Shown: positions 42,153 to 54,509, numbered from the stretch's first letter. The stretch: 64,000 nt of DNA from Lentinus brumalis (GCA_001792895.1 MARA01000003.1:2666001-2730000); one strand, 5' to 3'. The notes: generated by a model from the letters alone, not told the origin. Program-made: numbers and translations.

Positions 42153-45100
42153 AGTGGGGGCGGCGCGGGCAGAAGTCTTCCGTCGGCGAACCTCACCTCG
42201 CACGCTTTAAATCGAAACATCTGCAGCCGCTACGGTTATGGTGCCGCGCAGGGAAGGGCCATGCATGATGCAACAGCCACCTGTAGTCCCAGCCACGCGC
42301 GAGACGGGCGATCCAGGGACCCGAGGGAACGGGCGCGTGTCAGACGGAAGGGTATGGGATTGGTTGAGGCATCCCGAGATTCGGAAGACGATGTGGTTGT
42401 ATTTGGGACCGATGTGCGTATTCTGGTGTCTGCAATCGTGGTCGCTTCCCAGAGCGAAAATCGGCTTCGTTCCCACCCCAGGCTGGAGGCGGGCTTCTCC
42501 TAATTTCGACGACCGGCGCTGCTTGTCGTCTGCATGACATGGCCTCTTGCGAGCATCGATTAGTCGTCATTCGCCCGAAATTGACTGCTGTCGAGACCGC
42601 GGGAATTCCCGCACTTTCGCCCTCCTGCCACTGGACATTCTGATCAACCTGTGCGAAGCTTGGCAGTGGTTCTGGCTTGACAAAGCATTCAGTTGTGCTC
42701 GTGCTCGCGATAGGGTGTACGGCATCCTCCTTGACTTAGAAGTGAGCGCAAGGGACGAGGACTTCGCGCATTCTCCGCTTCACCAACACGCTCTTGCGCA
42801 ATGGGAATACAAAGAAAACACGGAAGCCGCGTGTCCGTGGTTCGCCCTGGCCAATTGCCGCCGTCGCCTAACGACTCGATCACGTCGAGTAACCGTTTTG
42901 ACTCGGCCACACTACCGTGCAGCAACTTTAAACCCCCGTGCGATACCGACGGTGGCTGCTCGCGTTGCGCCCAGATGGTGTTTTAACAAATGTCGGTCAT
43001 TTGGAAGCAGCGACGGGGCGGGGCGGGGCTTGTGGCTCCGGTCGCTGCAAATCATATGGAACTTATCAGATTCAACGTTATGAACCCGGAGGAATATGTA
43101 GAGGTATCCCATGCCCGACAGGACTGATGCTGCTTTGACATTGCGCGGTAATGGCGGAGAGATGGCCGACATTTCGAATCGGAATAGCAGACCAGTTGAT
43201 GACGAAGAACCAGAGGGGTCCTCCAGATGGGAGCCCGCGGCTCCCAGGTCCAGGAAGGTTCACAATCAGGATTCAGGATCGCAGGTGCAGCGGAGCGAGG
43301 GGCACCCATCGTGATCATCATGTTTCGCACGGCCACTTGAAACCATAATCGCAGAAGTTGCATGGGACATGTGGATTTACCACAACGGCCCCGCAAACCG
43401 CCGGCAGGGACAGCCAAGGGGCAACAGACGGTGTTCAAGCCTGCTGGAACCCATTCATCAACCGAAGTACGTGCTTCGACGCTATGACATCGGTAGAGGT
43501 CTTCCTCTTCCCCATTCTTCTCAATGCGTGCTGCTAGCGTGATCAGAACTTCCTCGAACCCCGGATGCAGTGGGGATGCAGTCATCAACGATCAGAGGGA
43601 AGGACGAGCAAACAGCAGAAGCACAGAACGGCATGGACTGAGGTCGTTTGCACGTCGGACACCCGAGCCGCGCGTTCCCGGGGCACGACTACCACATCCG
43701 GCGGCAGTACCGGGCGTCATAGGTCCAGAACTTCTCACATTGAAGCCATCCGGGTGCAAGGTCCGGAAGGCATCGGCGTACGCGAAGGTCGGTCGGGAGA
43801 AGCATGGGCGTACCTTTACTTGTCCACTAGTCCTGAAGCATACGTTGCTTTCTTCTGAGGTATCCGTCCTGGCGGTGTTACGTTCCGATGTGCATGCCGT
43901 TACGCACTGCTGACAGCTTCTAGGGGTGGACCGCACATCGGACTTCCAGTAATCATCCCATGGCAGAAGCGGGATGAGCGGCCGCTCCGCTTCAGGCCGA
44001 AGTGCCCGCTCAATGTTCGCTATTCTTGGCTCGTCAGCAGTAATGAAGTGTTCGGAATATGTTTCATGACATACTGTCTTGGCGTCAGTCTACATCCGCG
44101 TGCAGGTCTTGATGTAGAGTACTTGGTCTGACTACAGCGTGCCCTGCGCCGGCTGCGTACATAGCCTTTGCGACGGATGAATTTGTATTGAAAACCTGTC
44201 AAACAAACCTTGTTGAAGGCCGATGATCTGACTTATGACAGATAGCGCATTGACACGGCATATGGGTGCGGCAGCGACGACCTTTCTAGTACGCGTTGTG
44301 GTTGACGTGCGGGCGGAAGGGCGGGGAACAGGTGCCAGCGGACTTGGAGAAGCTGATGACTGTGATCGCAGAAGATTGGAGTCGGGCACTCGGACATTTC
44401 TGACCTGGAGATACGCCGTACCTCTGGGACATGCGCGGGCGTGAGCGCGAGGTCGACACGGCAAGCCATGATGATGCGGATTTGGAAGCGATCTTGTCCG
44501 CGGACCTTATCCCCCGCGGAGCAGCATACGTTGGCGTGACGGAATGGGGAAGCCGTCGTACGTTGCGAGACATGACGCTTGGGACATGATGGTGGAAGAC
44601 ACGAGGGGTGTCCAAGATCCGCACTGAGGGTCTGTGCGACATCGTAGGACTGCCGAGCAAACAGGTATCTGTATATCACATATGTTCGTTCCGCGAAGGC
44701 GTGTTGCGGTCCGATAGTGAGGCCAGGACAACGGAAGGTTTGCACTGTATGACCCCTACGGTTAGATGATCCCGCTTTATACGATCAGAGTGGAAGTAGA
44801 CGTACTTGGACAAATGAAGTCGCAGATGTCTCGCGGTGTCCGTGAGATCGAAGAGCGTTGATTTACAGGACCGCAACATGCCACACTACGTCCGCCTCAA
44901 CTGCAAAACGCCTGCGGCCAGATGCCCGGGGGCTGCACATACCACGCTTCACGCGACCGTAGCTACCCCGTTTGCATCGGAGGACCTTAAAATGCGGGTC
45001 TATTCCAGATGTCAGCGCATTTCACGGCCAAGGAACTGAACAGGGTACGCTGCGTACTAGTATTTACATGTTCCCGGATGTTGATCAATGCGCCCAGGGT

Positions 45101-47062
45101 CACATTACTCGCAACGCAGTTGTCGCATCCGGGGCGTGCGCTACGACGTGAGCGTGGGGAGCTGGTGACGAGTCGTGCATCTTGGACGTCGGCAACGTCG
45201 GCTGGGTAGGGTCGCAGTAAGCGCGAAGCTACAGGGTTGGTGCCTTGTGAAGTTGTGTCAGAAATGTGGCGACCGTCATTCGAAAGAACGTAAGAGCTTA
45301 CTAACTTACTTGAGGTGAGCCTCATCGTGTGTTCTAATGACGTTGAAGACTTTGCTCTTCCTGACCGTCTGAGCCGCCGAAGTCAGGAGGCCGTGAAGAT
45401 ACAGGAAGGGAGCCTGTCGGGGTGCCGTCTTTCCCGTAGATGCGAAGGCCACACGGCGCAAGTTGTGGGTCGTGTCAGTCCCCCGACAACAGCCTGCATC
45501 CGATATGCCGAGACACCTGTCCGTGCGCGGACTCAGCTTGAATCGACGACCAAAGCAATTATGCTGTACTTACCAGGGATCGTATGTATGCGCTTACGAC
45601 AGGCATATGCGTTGAGACTTAAGGCAGCCCCAGTATTCGTCGAGGGCCAGGAGTTGATAGGCCTAGTCCCGGAACAACTACGTGATCCTCCCCCAGATGG
45701 CCTAGAGAACGAGCCCGGCCCTTGCCTGTGTGTCTATGCCCTCTGGTATCGTCTGCTCGCATGATGCAATGTTACAGTCATACCTAACACTCACCTAGCA
45801 TCGTCTTTCCTGCCCATCGTTAGTCAAAAAGTCCTCTTCGTCTCCAGGCTTTGCGATGTTGGTCCTGAGGTCGTTATTCTGCGGCAGCGAGATCAGAGTG
45901 AGTGAGGTTTTGGCATACACGGCCCTGAAGCTGGCGGGAGTTTGTCTCCCGTAGGCAAAAACTGACGGGCCTGTCGATGTGCACAGAGGACGGGGGCGGG
46001 GATAGAGTGCTTGACACAAGTGAGAAACTATTGATGCATACCAGGACGACCAAATGCCCGTCATCAAGTCTATCATGGACTCGCCCGCGTCGCCACAACC
46101 CAATTTACACATGGCACGGACAAAGGAGCAAGCTGCTTAGTATACGCCCGTTTTGTGCGTCGATGTATGCGCGTTAAGTTATACGTGGATGTATGCGTTT
46201 GGAGAACGATGTAGCGACATACCGTGCACTGCAGCGCTGCAAGGCAAGTTGCGAGATCGCGACCGTTACAAAACGTGCATATTCCGATGTACGCAAGCAA
46301 CCTCGCCCTCTTGCCATCATCGTGATTCTTGTCGACATCATCGCCGATAAGTTGTCGTCGCTGTGTGGTCCCAGGCCGAGATCGATGCTCCAGATCTTGG
46401 TAAATAACGAGACAAGACGATCAAATTCCAAGTTCCAAGCTCTAAGCGTCCAGATGAGTGGTTGAAGACCGTACATGCATAGATTGGACGGCGCATGATG
46501 CGCATCTGAAGGCCGAATATTTGATACAGCCACCAACGCGTTGTTGTGTCGTGTGTGTTCAGACGCCCATAATGACATAACCTAACCCAGCATCAACGCT
46601 GGACACCTCTTGACCACGAACCACCACCATCTCCTTCCCCCTGGCTTGCCATCCCACTGCCAATTTGCGACGGCGATGCAGCAGATACGCGGTCGACACG
46701 ACGCGCTGAGCTCTCAGGCATACGAGAAGCTCACCAGTCTGGGATCTCGGCAGCATCATGTGAGGAGCGTCCGTCTCATGCACATTTCGTTCAATGAAGG
46801 TGAGTGTTTCCTGCAGTCGGGGTTCGGTTGTATCGCATATATGCGTGTTGCCCGCGTCGCGAGTCGCGATCAAGTATTGCAAGGATCACGTGACAAACGC
46901 GACCGCGACCGTGCGAAACTCTGCTGTCAGAAGAGGAGATAATCTCGTCATTCGTCCTATGGGACTGGACTTGCAAACTTTCGCGTTCTCGCCCTGCCGA
47001 TCTCCTGGCAGGTACTTATAGCTGTTCACGCAAGGGCCCGAGTTGACTTGCACAATACCCTC
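42153..47062. other. 4.9-kb gene-poor region
   Basis: Contains the divergent promoter space of the reductase (-) at its left end and of the flavin monooxygenase (+) at its right end. The open frames inside (for example 42547-43083 and 45315-45764, plus strand) show no domain motif, no membrane pattern and no splice logic, so none is called. No repeats or RNA genes were recognised. Confidence 0.45.
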
Positions 47063-49335
47063 ATGGCGACCCCGGAGTCCCTACCGATCGCTCTGCCCAC
47101 CCTCGACCGCCTCGGTGTGTCTGTCGCGCCCGCCGATGTCGACGCGCAGAAGGTCGCTTCTCTCTGGTTCGACGCGCTCTCGAAGAACATTGCATCGAAC
47201 GACATCGATGGGATCCTCACGCTCTTCTCGCCCGACGCTTGGTGGCGCGATATGCTCGCGCTGACTTGGGCGTTCCGTACGTTGCATGGTACCTCCAAGA
47301 TTCGCAAGTTCCTCGAGGATACGCTCCCCGCGAAGAAGCCGACCGCATTCAAGCTGGTGGACGCCAAGTACGAGACTCCGTACCCTGACCTCGCCTGGAT
47401 CCTCGGCCAGTACACTTTCGAGACCGAAGATGGCACGAACAGCGGCTTCTTCCGTCTCATCCCCACCCCCGATGGCCAGTGGACGGGCTTCACCATCTAC
47501 ACCAATCTCGAGGAGCTGAAGGGTTTCCCGGAGAAGATCGGCCCGAACAGGAATCACCTCCCGAACCATGGCAAGTGGCTCGCGCAGCGCGAACGGGAGA
47601 GGGAGTTCGTGGATCAGGACCCTGCGGTGCTCATCGTCGGAGGTGGTCAGAGCGGTCTTGACGTCGCAGCGCGCCTGAAGCATCTGGACGTCCCGACACT
47701 GGTCGTGGAGAAGAACGAGCGCATAGGCGACCAGTGGAGGCATCGGTACCAGGCGCTGTGCCTGCACGACCCTGTCTGTGAGTGTATACGCCTGATCATC
47801 ATATAACATTGTTTTCGAACGTGTCGTGCCAGGGTTCGACCACCTTCCATACCTCCCGTGAGTCGCCCATCTCTTCTCGTGCTTTCCGCCCCGCTGACGC
47901 GAGGGCAGGTTCCCTCCTTCCTGGCCAGTGTATACCCCTGCGCAGAAGCTCGCGGGGTGGCTCGAGTATTATGCCGAGGCGCTGGAACTGAACGTCTGGA
48001 CAAAGTCAACCGTGACGAAGGCGGTTCAGGACGCGAATAACGAGTGGGACGTGACCGTCGAGCGCGGAGATGGCTCGACGCGCGTTCTCCACGTCAAGCA
48101 CGTCGTGTTCGCCATTGGCTTGGGAGGCAACAACCCCTATATTCCCGATATCCCTGGGAAGGAGGAATACGAGGGCCAGGTTCTGCACTCGATTCTCCAC
48201 AACAGTGGCAAGGATCATATTGGCAAAAAGGTCTTCATCGTTGGATCTGCGACGTCGGGTGAGTGCGTGTGTTGCCGCCAGAATTTGGATCGCTGAAGAC
48301 GTGTGTTACTGCAGCACACGACATTGCGTCAGACTACGTCGAGCACGGAGTCGGTACGTACTTCATTGTTCGTAGAGAGGCACATGGAGCTCAACTCGGG
48401 TTCTAGATGTGACGATCTATCAGCGCGACAGCACCTACATCATGACCACGAAGGAGGGTATGCCGCGCATGCTCGGGCGTATGTATATGATACTTTTTTT
48501 TTTCGTCGCATTGCTCATAGGCTCCTAATGCAGACCTCTGGTGGGAGGGTACCGTGCCCACTGAGATCGCCGACCGTATCGACGCGTCGATGCCAACGCT
48601 CCTCACGGAGGAGCTGGACAAGCGGCGCGTCGCAGAGACCGCAGAGGCTGACAAGTACGCTTCCTTGTTTATGTGTCGTTCTCCGCTTTCCTGACACGCC
48701 CGACAGGGAGCTTCTCGAAGGCCTGCACAAGGTTGGTTTCCGGACGCACCTAGGGCCAGGCGGCGCAGGGTACACTGCCATGGGCCGGCGGCGGGGCGGC
48801 GGGTACTACCTTGACGTCGGGGCGTCGCAGCTGGTGATCGACGGGAAGATCAAATTGAAGAACGATAGCCGCATCAAGCGATTCACCAAGACTGGGTTCG
48901 AGTTCGAGGACGGCAGCACTGTGGACGCGGACGTCGTCCTCTTTGCGACTGGGTACGTCTCCGTCTGCGCCTTCTTGTGTCTTCGCAGATGAGCTGACAT
49001 GGCATTTGGGTTGTGTGTAGGTTCGATAGCCCGAAGATCACGCTGGAAAGGATCCTGGGCAAGGAGACAACGGCGCAGATCAAGCCTGTGTGGGGGCTCG
49101 ATGAGGAGGGCGAGTTGCGCACGGCGTGGCGCGACACCGGCGTGCCTAACTTCTGGTTCATGATGGGCAACCTGATGTGGTGCCGCTTCCACTCAAAGCA
49201 CGTTGCCTTGCGTGAGTTGTTCTATCTTGCAGACTGGGGTGTGGTGCTCACTGTGGCTTGGTGTCTACAGAGATCAAGGCGATCGAGGAGGGGATCCTCA
49301 AGAGCAGTGGCCCGGAGCACCGCTATTACGCATGA
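47063..49335 (+). CDS. flavin-containing monooxygenase with SnoaL-like N-terminal domain
   Basis: Multi-exon gene starting at 47063 (MATPESLPIALPTLDRLGV). Residues about 30-165 form a SnoaL/NTF2-like domain (WFDALSKNIASNDIDGIL, LFSPDAWWRDMLALTW). The FAD Rossmann motif then appears as VLIVGGGQSGLDVAARL. Next are the FMO-type region YEGQVLHSILHNSGKD, the NADPH-binding strand KKVFIVGSATSAHDIASDY, and the C-terminal VLFATGFDSPKITLE. Small introns interrupt after HDPV, after LPYLP, near 48258, 48380 and 48480 (one with a T11 run), and near 48953 and 49213. It ends HRYYA with TGA at 49333-49335. Such basidiomycete enzymes are class B-like NADPH oxygenases acting on small metabolites. The substrate is unknown. 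Confidence 0.88.
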
Positions 49336-52167
49336 CGGACGGACTTCTGGGAATGGCTATGTAGTCAGGCTTCGGTCTAGGGTTGGACTGCCTAGAAGTG
49401 CTGAGGGGATCTATAGAAGGTACTTAGAAGAATACCAATGTGTACAATACCAAAGTCGATGCAAAGTAAGATTTTTGGTCGTGGAGGTAGGCCACCAGCT
49501 TATGCGGGTCACTCAGGTGAGTCCTTCTCCCTGCCATATGATGCTGAGAGGCTGTGACAGCTTTGACAGTACTTGCAAAGTCAGTTGGAAGGGCACAAAT
49601 CGTGACGATTTGAGCCCTGTTGAGCCACAAGCGCGTTATTGACGAGTGTTGATTTTCGGCGCCAGGCTCACCAAAGCTGCAAACGCCCATATTTTCGATA
49701 TTCTCCTCATCAGTCCTCATCGCCCTCGACTTCAGGAATACAAGTGCTGGTGCTGTAGACGGATCACGCCTTGACCGGCTCTGAGCTTCTACTACTAGCC
49801 TTGTCCTGGACCACTGTAACAAGTCTTGTCGCCATCATATCTATCGAATCCACCGGCATTAACTGAAACCTGTAAAGTGCGTCCGAACTCTCTACATCGC
49901 GGATGATGCTTCTACTGAACTGCGTTCTACACGAGAGTAGCCTGTCCGTGATGACGCGGAGTGTACCTCAAGAGATCATCTCCCTGCGCAGCTCTTTCGC
50001 GTACTTCATCGGGTTCTTGCAGTGTGTTAGATAATCCGTGATATGAACTTAGCTGGAACAAAATAAGTACCTTGGGTGACAGTACGGCAGTACATTTTGT
50101 AGACCATTTTCTATGTCGGTAGACTTTATGTCGATGCCCGAGGCAACCGTGCAGGTCAATGTGCTCGCGAGGTTCCTGCTTGTCAAATGGGACCGTAGTA
50201 CAACCACTGGTGCAGGTGAGAATAGGTACCTAGGAGGGGAGCACGGCAATTGGTGACACTGATTGGCTGCTCGAGATTGTAGGATGGTTAAGTCATATGC
50301 GCCGTCACAAAACAACTGGTCACATTAGGGAGGAGGCATAGTGTAGACGCTATTTCCGCTAGATGCGAAACAGGCTGCATTGGCAAACCGCATCGGCAAG
50401 TTTGCGCGCACCTTGCCGCGCGATCCGTCACATCAGAACGGGGGCATATGGCAGACACAGTGCGCGCGGAATGCGAAATAGGCTGAGTTGACGAGTCGCG
50501 GCGGCGAGGCTGCGCGTCCCTTGCCGCGCGAGGAGCTACACAAGGGCGGGACTGCCCGGGAGGACGTTCGCAACGTGCCTCGCTTACCGAGGAGTTGGGG
50601 AAAGTGCGGCGGTATGGCAGACATGGTAGCGGGTGGCGGAAAGCAAGACGGGACGCGAATCGACCGTCGGTGTCATCGCGCCGAGCCCAGCTTGCGGTGA
50701 TATCTCAGAAGCCGAACGCAATAGATGGGCTAGAAAATTGGTGGCCCGGGGATGCATTGGACCGACCATCTCAAAACGACTGTGGTTCGCGAGCGTATGA
50801 CCGCGCGGGTGTGGGTGACACCCCCCAGCAGGGATCCGTAGGTCATGGGGATCGGATGGTGGACCGGTTGTGATATTAGCAACAGTGGGTATAAGGGTCG
50901 CGAATCGCGTGGCGGGTTCCTCGCCATCATCTAAACAGGGGGTTTAATGAACATTCTACGCTCGAATGCATCATGGCGATGCAATCGCTGTGATTCAATC
51001 TGCGAGTAAGCCTGACATCCGACACCTGCTGGGCAGGCACTTCCCATAGTGTCGCATGGACGGGAGTGCCCTAGTCCACTCTTCAGACACAGACAATCGT
51101 GAGTGCCTGAGATTGAGCTGGTGATGGGTTACCAGGTTCCTCGGGTCTCGAGGGTGTGACGTCGGTCAACTCCAACAACACGGGGGAGTTGGAGTCCCAA
51201 TGACATCTCGTTCGGCGCTGGGATGACAGCCAGGGGGGCGGAGGGTGGGACCAGTAGCAAGGCGCGAGAACGTGTCTTTCCCGGCTCAACGGGCCCAAGA
51301 GAGCTATTCGCCAGATCACATCTTGGTTGTCGATGCGCCGACAGAAGAGCGGCAGGCCCAATTGGATTTTCTTTGAGAATTGCAGCTGGCTTCCGGCATG
51401 GGTGGTGGGAGATCCGTCCGAAAAGCTTGATCCAAGGTCGCCCAGGGATCCCATGCCGAAAGCGCAGGCACGAGTGCCCAGGATGGCGGTCCAGCTCGAG
51501 AGGACCAGGCAGATACACATTACAAGGGATGCCGCTCTTTCATTTGTGGACTTACCACCCACCTCGACACCCACCGGCGCGAGGACCTGCGAGGTGAATG
51601 TGGTCTGATGTGGACGTCAGGGCCATACACGCAAAGGTATCTGGCCGTCACCAAACAGAACGGAGAGGCACATTCTGCCTTTCGGATGACAGAGGGGCAT
51701 TCCACCAGGATGGCAGGCTGTATGTCATGTTTCATGATGGAAGAGTCGAGCTAACTGGCCACCGTTGCGGAAGACGTCATCAACAACTTCCTGGGGTAGA
51801 GGCTGGGGAGTGCCTGCAGGAGTTGTTTGATAAGGAATGGCGGAAAGTTACGAAGAGCAATACACCCGCGTTGTGACAACGTTGCGAATGTACCACAAAA
51901 CGACAGCGACAACAACTTGTTGCTTTGTTGCTTTGTTTCCAGCGTGCACCCGCCTGGTCGGAGTCACAATTTGAGAGGAATACCACATCGAGCTAGCTCG
52001 CTTGTGAAGGACGGTGCACGGTGCTCCCGGGTAGCTAGGACAAGCATGGGAACACAAGGTGAATTATGGAGACGAGCCGTACAGGTATAACGGCACTACA
52101 AGAGGATATCGTGGACCAAAGACGGAGACGGGCTCATACACAGACTCGGGTAACGAGCTCAGGTTCG
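49336..52167. other. 2.8-kb gene-poor region
   Basis: 3' flanks of the flavin monooxygenase (+) and the DUF6698 gene (-) meet here. Apart from a short diverged tandem repeat at 50363-50580, no gene or RNA is recognised. Open frames at 51.1-51.9 kb overlap on both strands without family motifs. Confidence 0.45.
50363..50580. repeat. imperfect tandem repeat, unit about 108 bp
   Basis: Two consecutive diverged copies begin ATGCGAAACAGGCTG (50363) and ATGCGAAATAGGCTG (50471) and share the CCTTGCCGCGCGA block at the same internal offset. A weaker echo of TATGGCAGACA occurs again near 50614. Most differences in the first half are transitions. No shared open frame. Confidence 0.7.
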
Positions 52168-53617
52168 TTACCCGGAGAGACGTGCCTTGCGGTCAGCGAG
52201 GAGGCGGGCGAGGGCGCTATTCTCGGTCGGGGCGTTGTAGATCTTCACGCTCCCCGGGAAGACAGCCCTGATAACACGACATGAGCTCAAATCCATTCAG
52301 ACTGAGTTGTGAGTGGTACTCACTTGTTCCACTTATCAAGGAGCTCAGATAACCGCTCGTTCTCCTCGGGGTGAGTCACGAAGCTATAGAGGCTGTTATA
52401 GAATAGTTCAGAGTCCGTGACAGTGTCGGAGCGTGTGAACGTTGATGACGATCCTAGAGCGAACCGAACCTGTGAAGTGTGAGCATCAGCTGCTATGTGC
52501 AGTCCAACGGACAAGCTTACCAATGTGGCCGTGTAGACAATGGATGCGGGGGTGACTTCCATCATCCCGTGAAGGCGCGCATTGCCGGAGCGGGTGGCCT
52601 TGGTTCCGTCGGTGACAGAACTGGGGGAGGTGAAGATGTGTTTGAATCCCTACAAGAGAGTGTAAGAGGTGTGTAGCAGTAACGACAATTCGGGAATTAC
52701 TCACTTGGAAGATGATCTTCCCGAGGAGGAAGCCTTCCCAAGGATGATTAGGGTCGTACTTCTGATTGAGGTAGAGGAAAATCGGCCACTGATCTCCCTT
52801 GACGGTCATGGCCTTGTTCGTCAGCCTCTCCCTGCACCTGCGAACGGGCTAAGCATCAATACACAGAGGAGAGACGAACTTGGACGGGAAGCACGTACTT
52901 CGACCAGTCCAGGCCCGCGGGACAGAGCAGCCTTCCGGTGACGTCGTGATTGAACCCACGCCCTCCCATCTGGTTCCTCGGGATCGGCGGTACAAGGCCA
53001 TGTTCCTTGTGGGCAATCCAGTCGACGATCGCGGTCTTGATGCCTTTGACGTCGTCGCCGCGAGACGCAGCTGCGCCCCGTTGAATCTGAGGGTGGCTGA
53101 GCACAGCGGGGATGTGGCAGAGTTGGATGACTTACACTGTTTCCGACCTCGAGGATGCGCGTGGGTGAGAAGGTTTGCTTCCTCAATCCCTCTTCGAGCT
53201 CGGGAATGACCGAGAGCATCTCCCCGAAGATCATGTGTTCCTGACGTTCCCTGATGGGCGTTAGGACATGGGACTGAACAACGTAGAAAAGTTGAGCTCA
53301 CTCTGCGGAAAGTTCTTCTTCGGTGAGATCCCCAGAGCCAATAGATGCCTCGATGATGCCCCGGTAGTGATCAGCTGGCTGACATTGATAAATGCGTGTA
53401 TGGCACGACCAAAATGACGCCCTCGATATGCGAAGATATCATCTTTCTGCGTGCTGTGAAGTCCGAGAGACTTGTCAGGCGTCCACGATACGGGACAGCG
53501 AAGACTCGACGACATGGAATAGCACACTCACGGTTTCTTCCGCGGGGGCAGGCCACCTACAGGGAGCGACGTGGCCTTCCGCTTGAGAGGAGTCTGCTGA
53601 GGCTCACTGGTAGACAT
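52168..53617 (-). CDS. DUF6698-domain protein
   Basis: Minus-strand multi-exon gene. Exon 1 (53617-53532) encodes a basic, nuclear-type N-terminus (PLKRKATSLPVGGLPPRKKP). Exon 2 (53453-53302) gives DDIFAYRGRHFGRAIHAF. Exon 3 starts at 53250 with MIFGEMLSVIPELEEGLRK. Later exons give the family core: ASRGDDVKGIKTAIVDWI, GFNHDVTGRLLCPAGLDW, GDQWPIFLYLNQKYDP, GFKHIFTSPSSV, ATRSGNARLHGMMEVTPAS and TVTDSELFYNSLYSFV. A last short exon ends LARLLADRKARLSG with TAA at 52168-52170. DUF6698 is an expanded Agaricomycete family of unknown function. Exon 2 changes frame around a CCCC (GGGG in sense) at 53359-53362; one missing base there would reconnect LITTG with IIEASIGSGDLTEEEL. The retrotransposon sits 119 bp upstream of the start codon. 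Confidence 0.82.
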
Positions 53618-53731
53618 GGCGGACGACTGTGAATAAGGAGCTGCACAGGAGCGATGCAGAGGGGACGATGAGGGATGATGGTGGGGGAGGAAAGTTGAGG
53701 GGAAAGAGAACGGACGTCCCGCTAAAGTATG

Positions 53732-53736
53732 GGCGC
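53732..53736. repeat. 5-bp target-site duplication (left)
   Basis: GGCGC directly before the 5' LTR, matched by GGCGC directly after the 3' LTR at 61880-61884. Five bp is the usual size for Ty3/Gypsy integrases. Confidence 0.92.
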
Positions 53737-54059
53737 TGTTACATTCCATGCCCACAAGGCACCAACTCCGGTCCGGACCTACCTCGGACTCCGCACCTCC
53801 GGTTCGTTCTTACCTGTGATACTATTCTCGATCACTTCACCCCTTATCGTCTTCTTACTTGACCCGGACTCCGGACCATCTGCTTCCGCTTGCATCCGCC
53901 TCCGTGATCAGACTCCGTTCATTCGATCCTTCGATTGTATCCGCCTTCATTCGATCTTACTATACATTATATTGGCTGATCATTTGCTTCCGCCTGACTC
54001 CGGTTCTGTACCTCCTTACCTATGTCTTGGCTACTCCTCTCCGGACTTTCGGACTTTAC

Positions 54060-54067
54060 TATATAAG
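54060..54067 (+). promoter_or_regulatory. LTR TATA box
   Basis: TATATAAG, 34 bp upstream of the position (54094) where the self-priming complementarity begins. That spacing is what is expected between a TATA box and a transcription start. Confidence 0.75.
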
Positions 54068-54093
54068 CCTTCCTGTAGCCACGCTTAGACTTC

Positions 54094-54104
54094 AGTTCTG
54101 ATAT
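54094..54104 (+). promoter_or_regulatory. predicted mRNA 5' end / self-primer (11 nt)
   Basis: AGTTCTGATAT is the exact reverse complement of the primer-binding site at 54482-54492, with mismatches on both sides. In Tf1-type elements the first 11 nt of the mRNA anneal to the PBS and are cleaved to prime minus-strand DNA. The location fits a transcription start set by the TATA box. Confidence 0.75.
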
Positions 54105-54187
54105 CTCGTTACACTCCCGTTACGACTCTGAGCTCAATCTATTCTGTTCGCTCTCTCTCAACGTCCGATCCTTCCGACCGGACTTCT

Positions 54188-54215
54188 GACCTCCGACCTC
54201 CGACCTCCGACCTCC
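54188..54215 (+). repeat. GACCTCC heptamer array (4 units)
   Basis: Four perfect head-to-tail GACCTCC units in the LTR downstream of the transcription start. The 3' LTR has the same number; the separate inverted LTR at the right edge has three. Replication slippage is the likely cause. Confidence 0.85.
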
Positions 54216-54481
54216 GACTCTGCTTGACTTCTTACCTCTGGCTTGACTTCTCTCTGGCTTGGTATTATCTCTTGCTTATCTTCTTACTCGTTGCTTGCTC
54301 CGGTATAAACCCCGGTTCTCTTGTCTGTCTTAAATTGAAGACCTTCGTGGATCCTCAAGGCGTTGATCAATAGCTTCGCCGAAGTCTTCACCCTCAGCGC
54401 GTCTCGTTCCGGACTTCGTAACTCCGTAACTCCGTCCGGACTTCCACCGGACTTCGTCCCGGCGCGCACGGTCTTAACAGT

Positions 54482-54492
54482 ATATCAGAACT
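54482..54492 (+). promoter_or_regulatory. primer-binding site, self-priming type
   Basis: ATATCAGAACT begins two bases (GT) after the terminal CA of the 5' LTR, the canonical PBS spacing. It lacks the TGG start expected for pairing with a tRNA 3' CCA. Instead it is complementary to the predicted mRNA 5' end at 54094-54104. Confidence 0.75.
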
Positions 54493-54509
54493 CAACTTGA
54501 GGATTCATC

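Larger units (their letters stand above)
53737..54479 (+). repeat. 5' LTR (743 bp)
   Basis: Starts TGTTACATTCC and ends GTCTTAACA. Differs from the 3' LTR by two single-base gaps (CACTCCC versus CACTTCCC; GACTCTGC versus GACTCCTGC) and one T/C substitution (AAATTGAAG versus AAATCGAAG). Contains a TATA box, the predicted transcription start and four GACCTCC heptamers at 54188-54215. Confidence 0.95.

Noticed and set aside
42547..43083. Plus-strand open frame of 178 codons
   Set aside because: No domain, signal or membrane pattern and no splice partner; composition is like the surrounding non-coding DNA.
54480..54500. A tRNA-primed PBS directly after the 5' LTR
   Set aside because: The sequence lacks the TGG that pairs with a tRNA CCA end. 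The 11-nt complementarity to the predicted mRNA 5' end explains it better.
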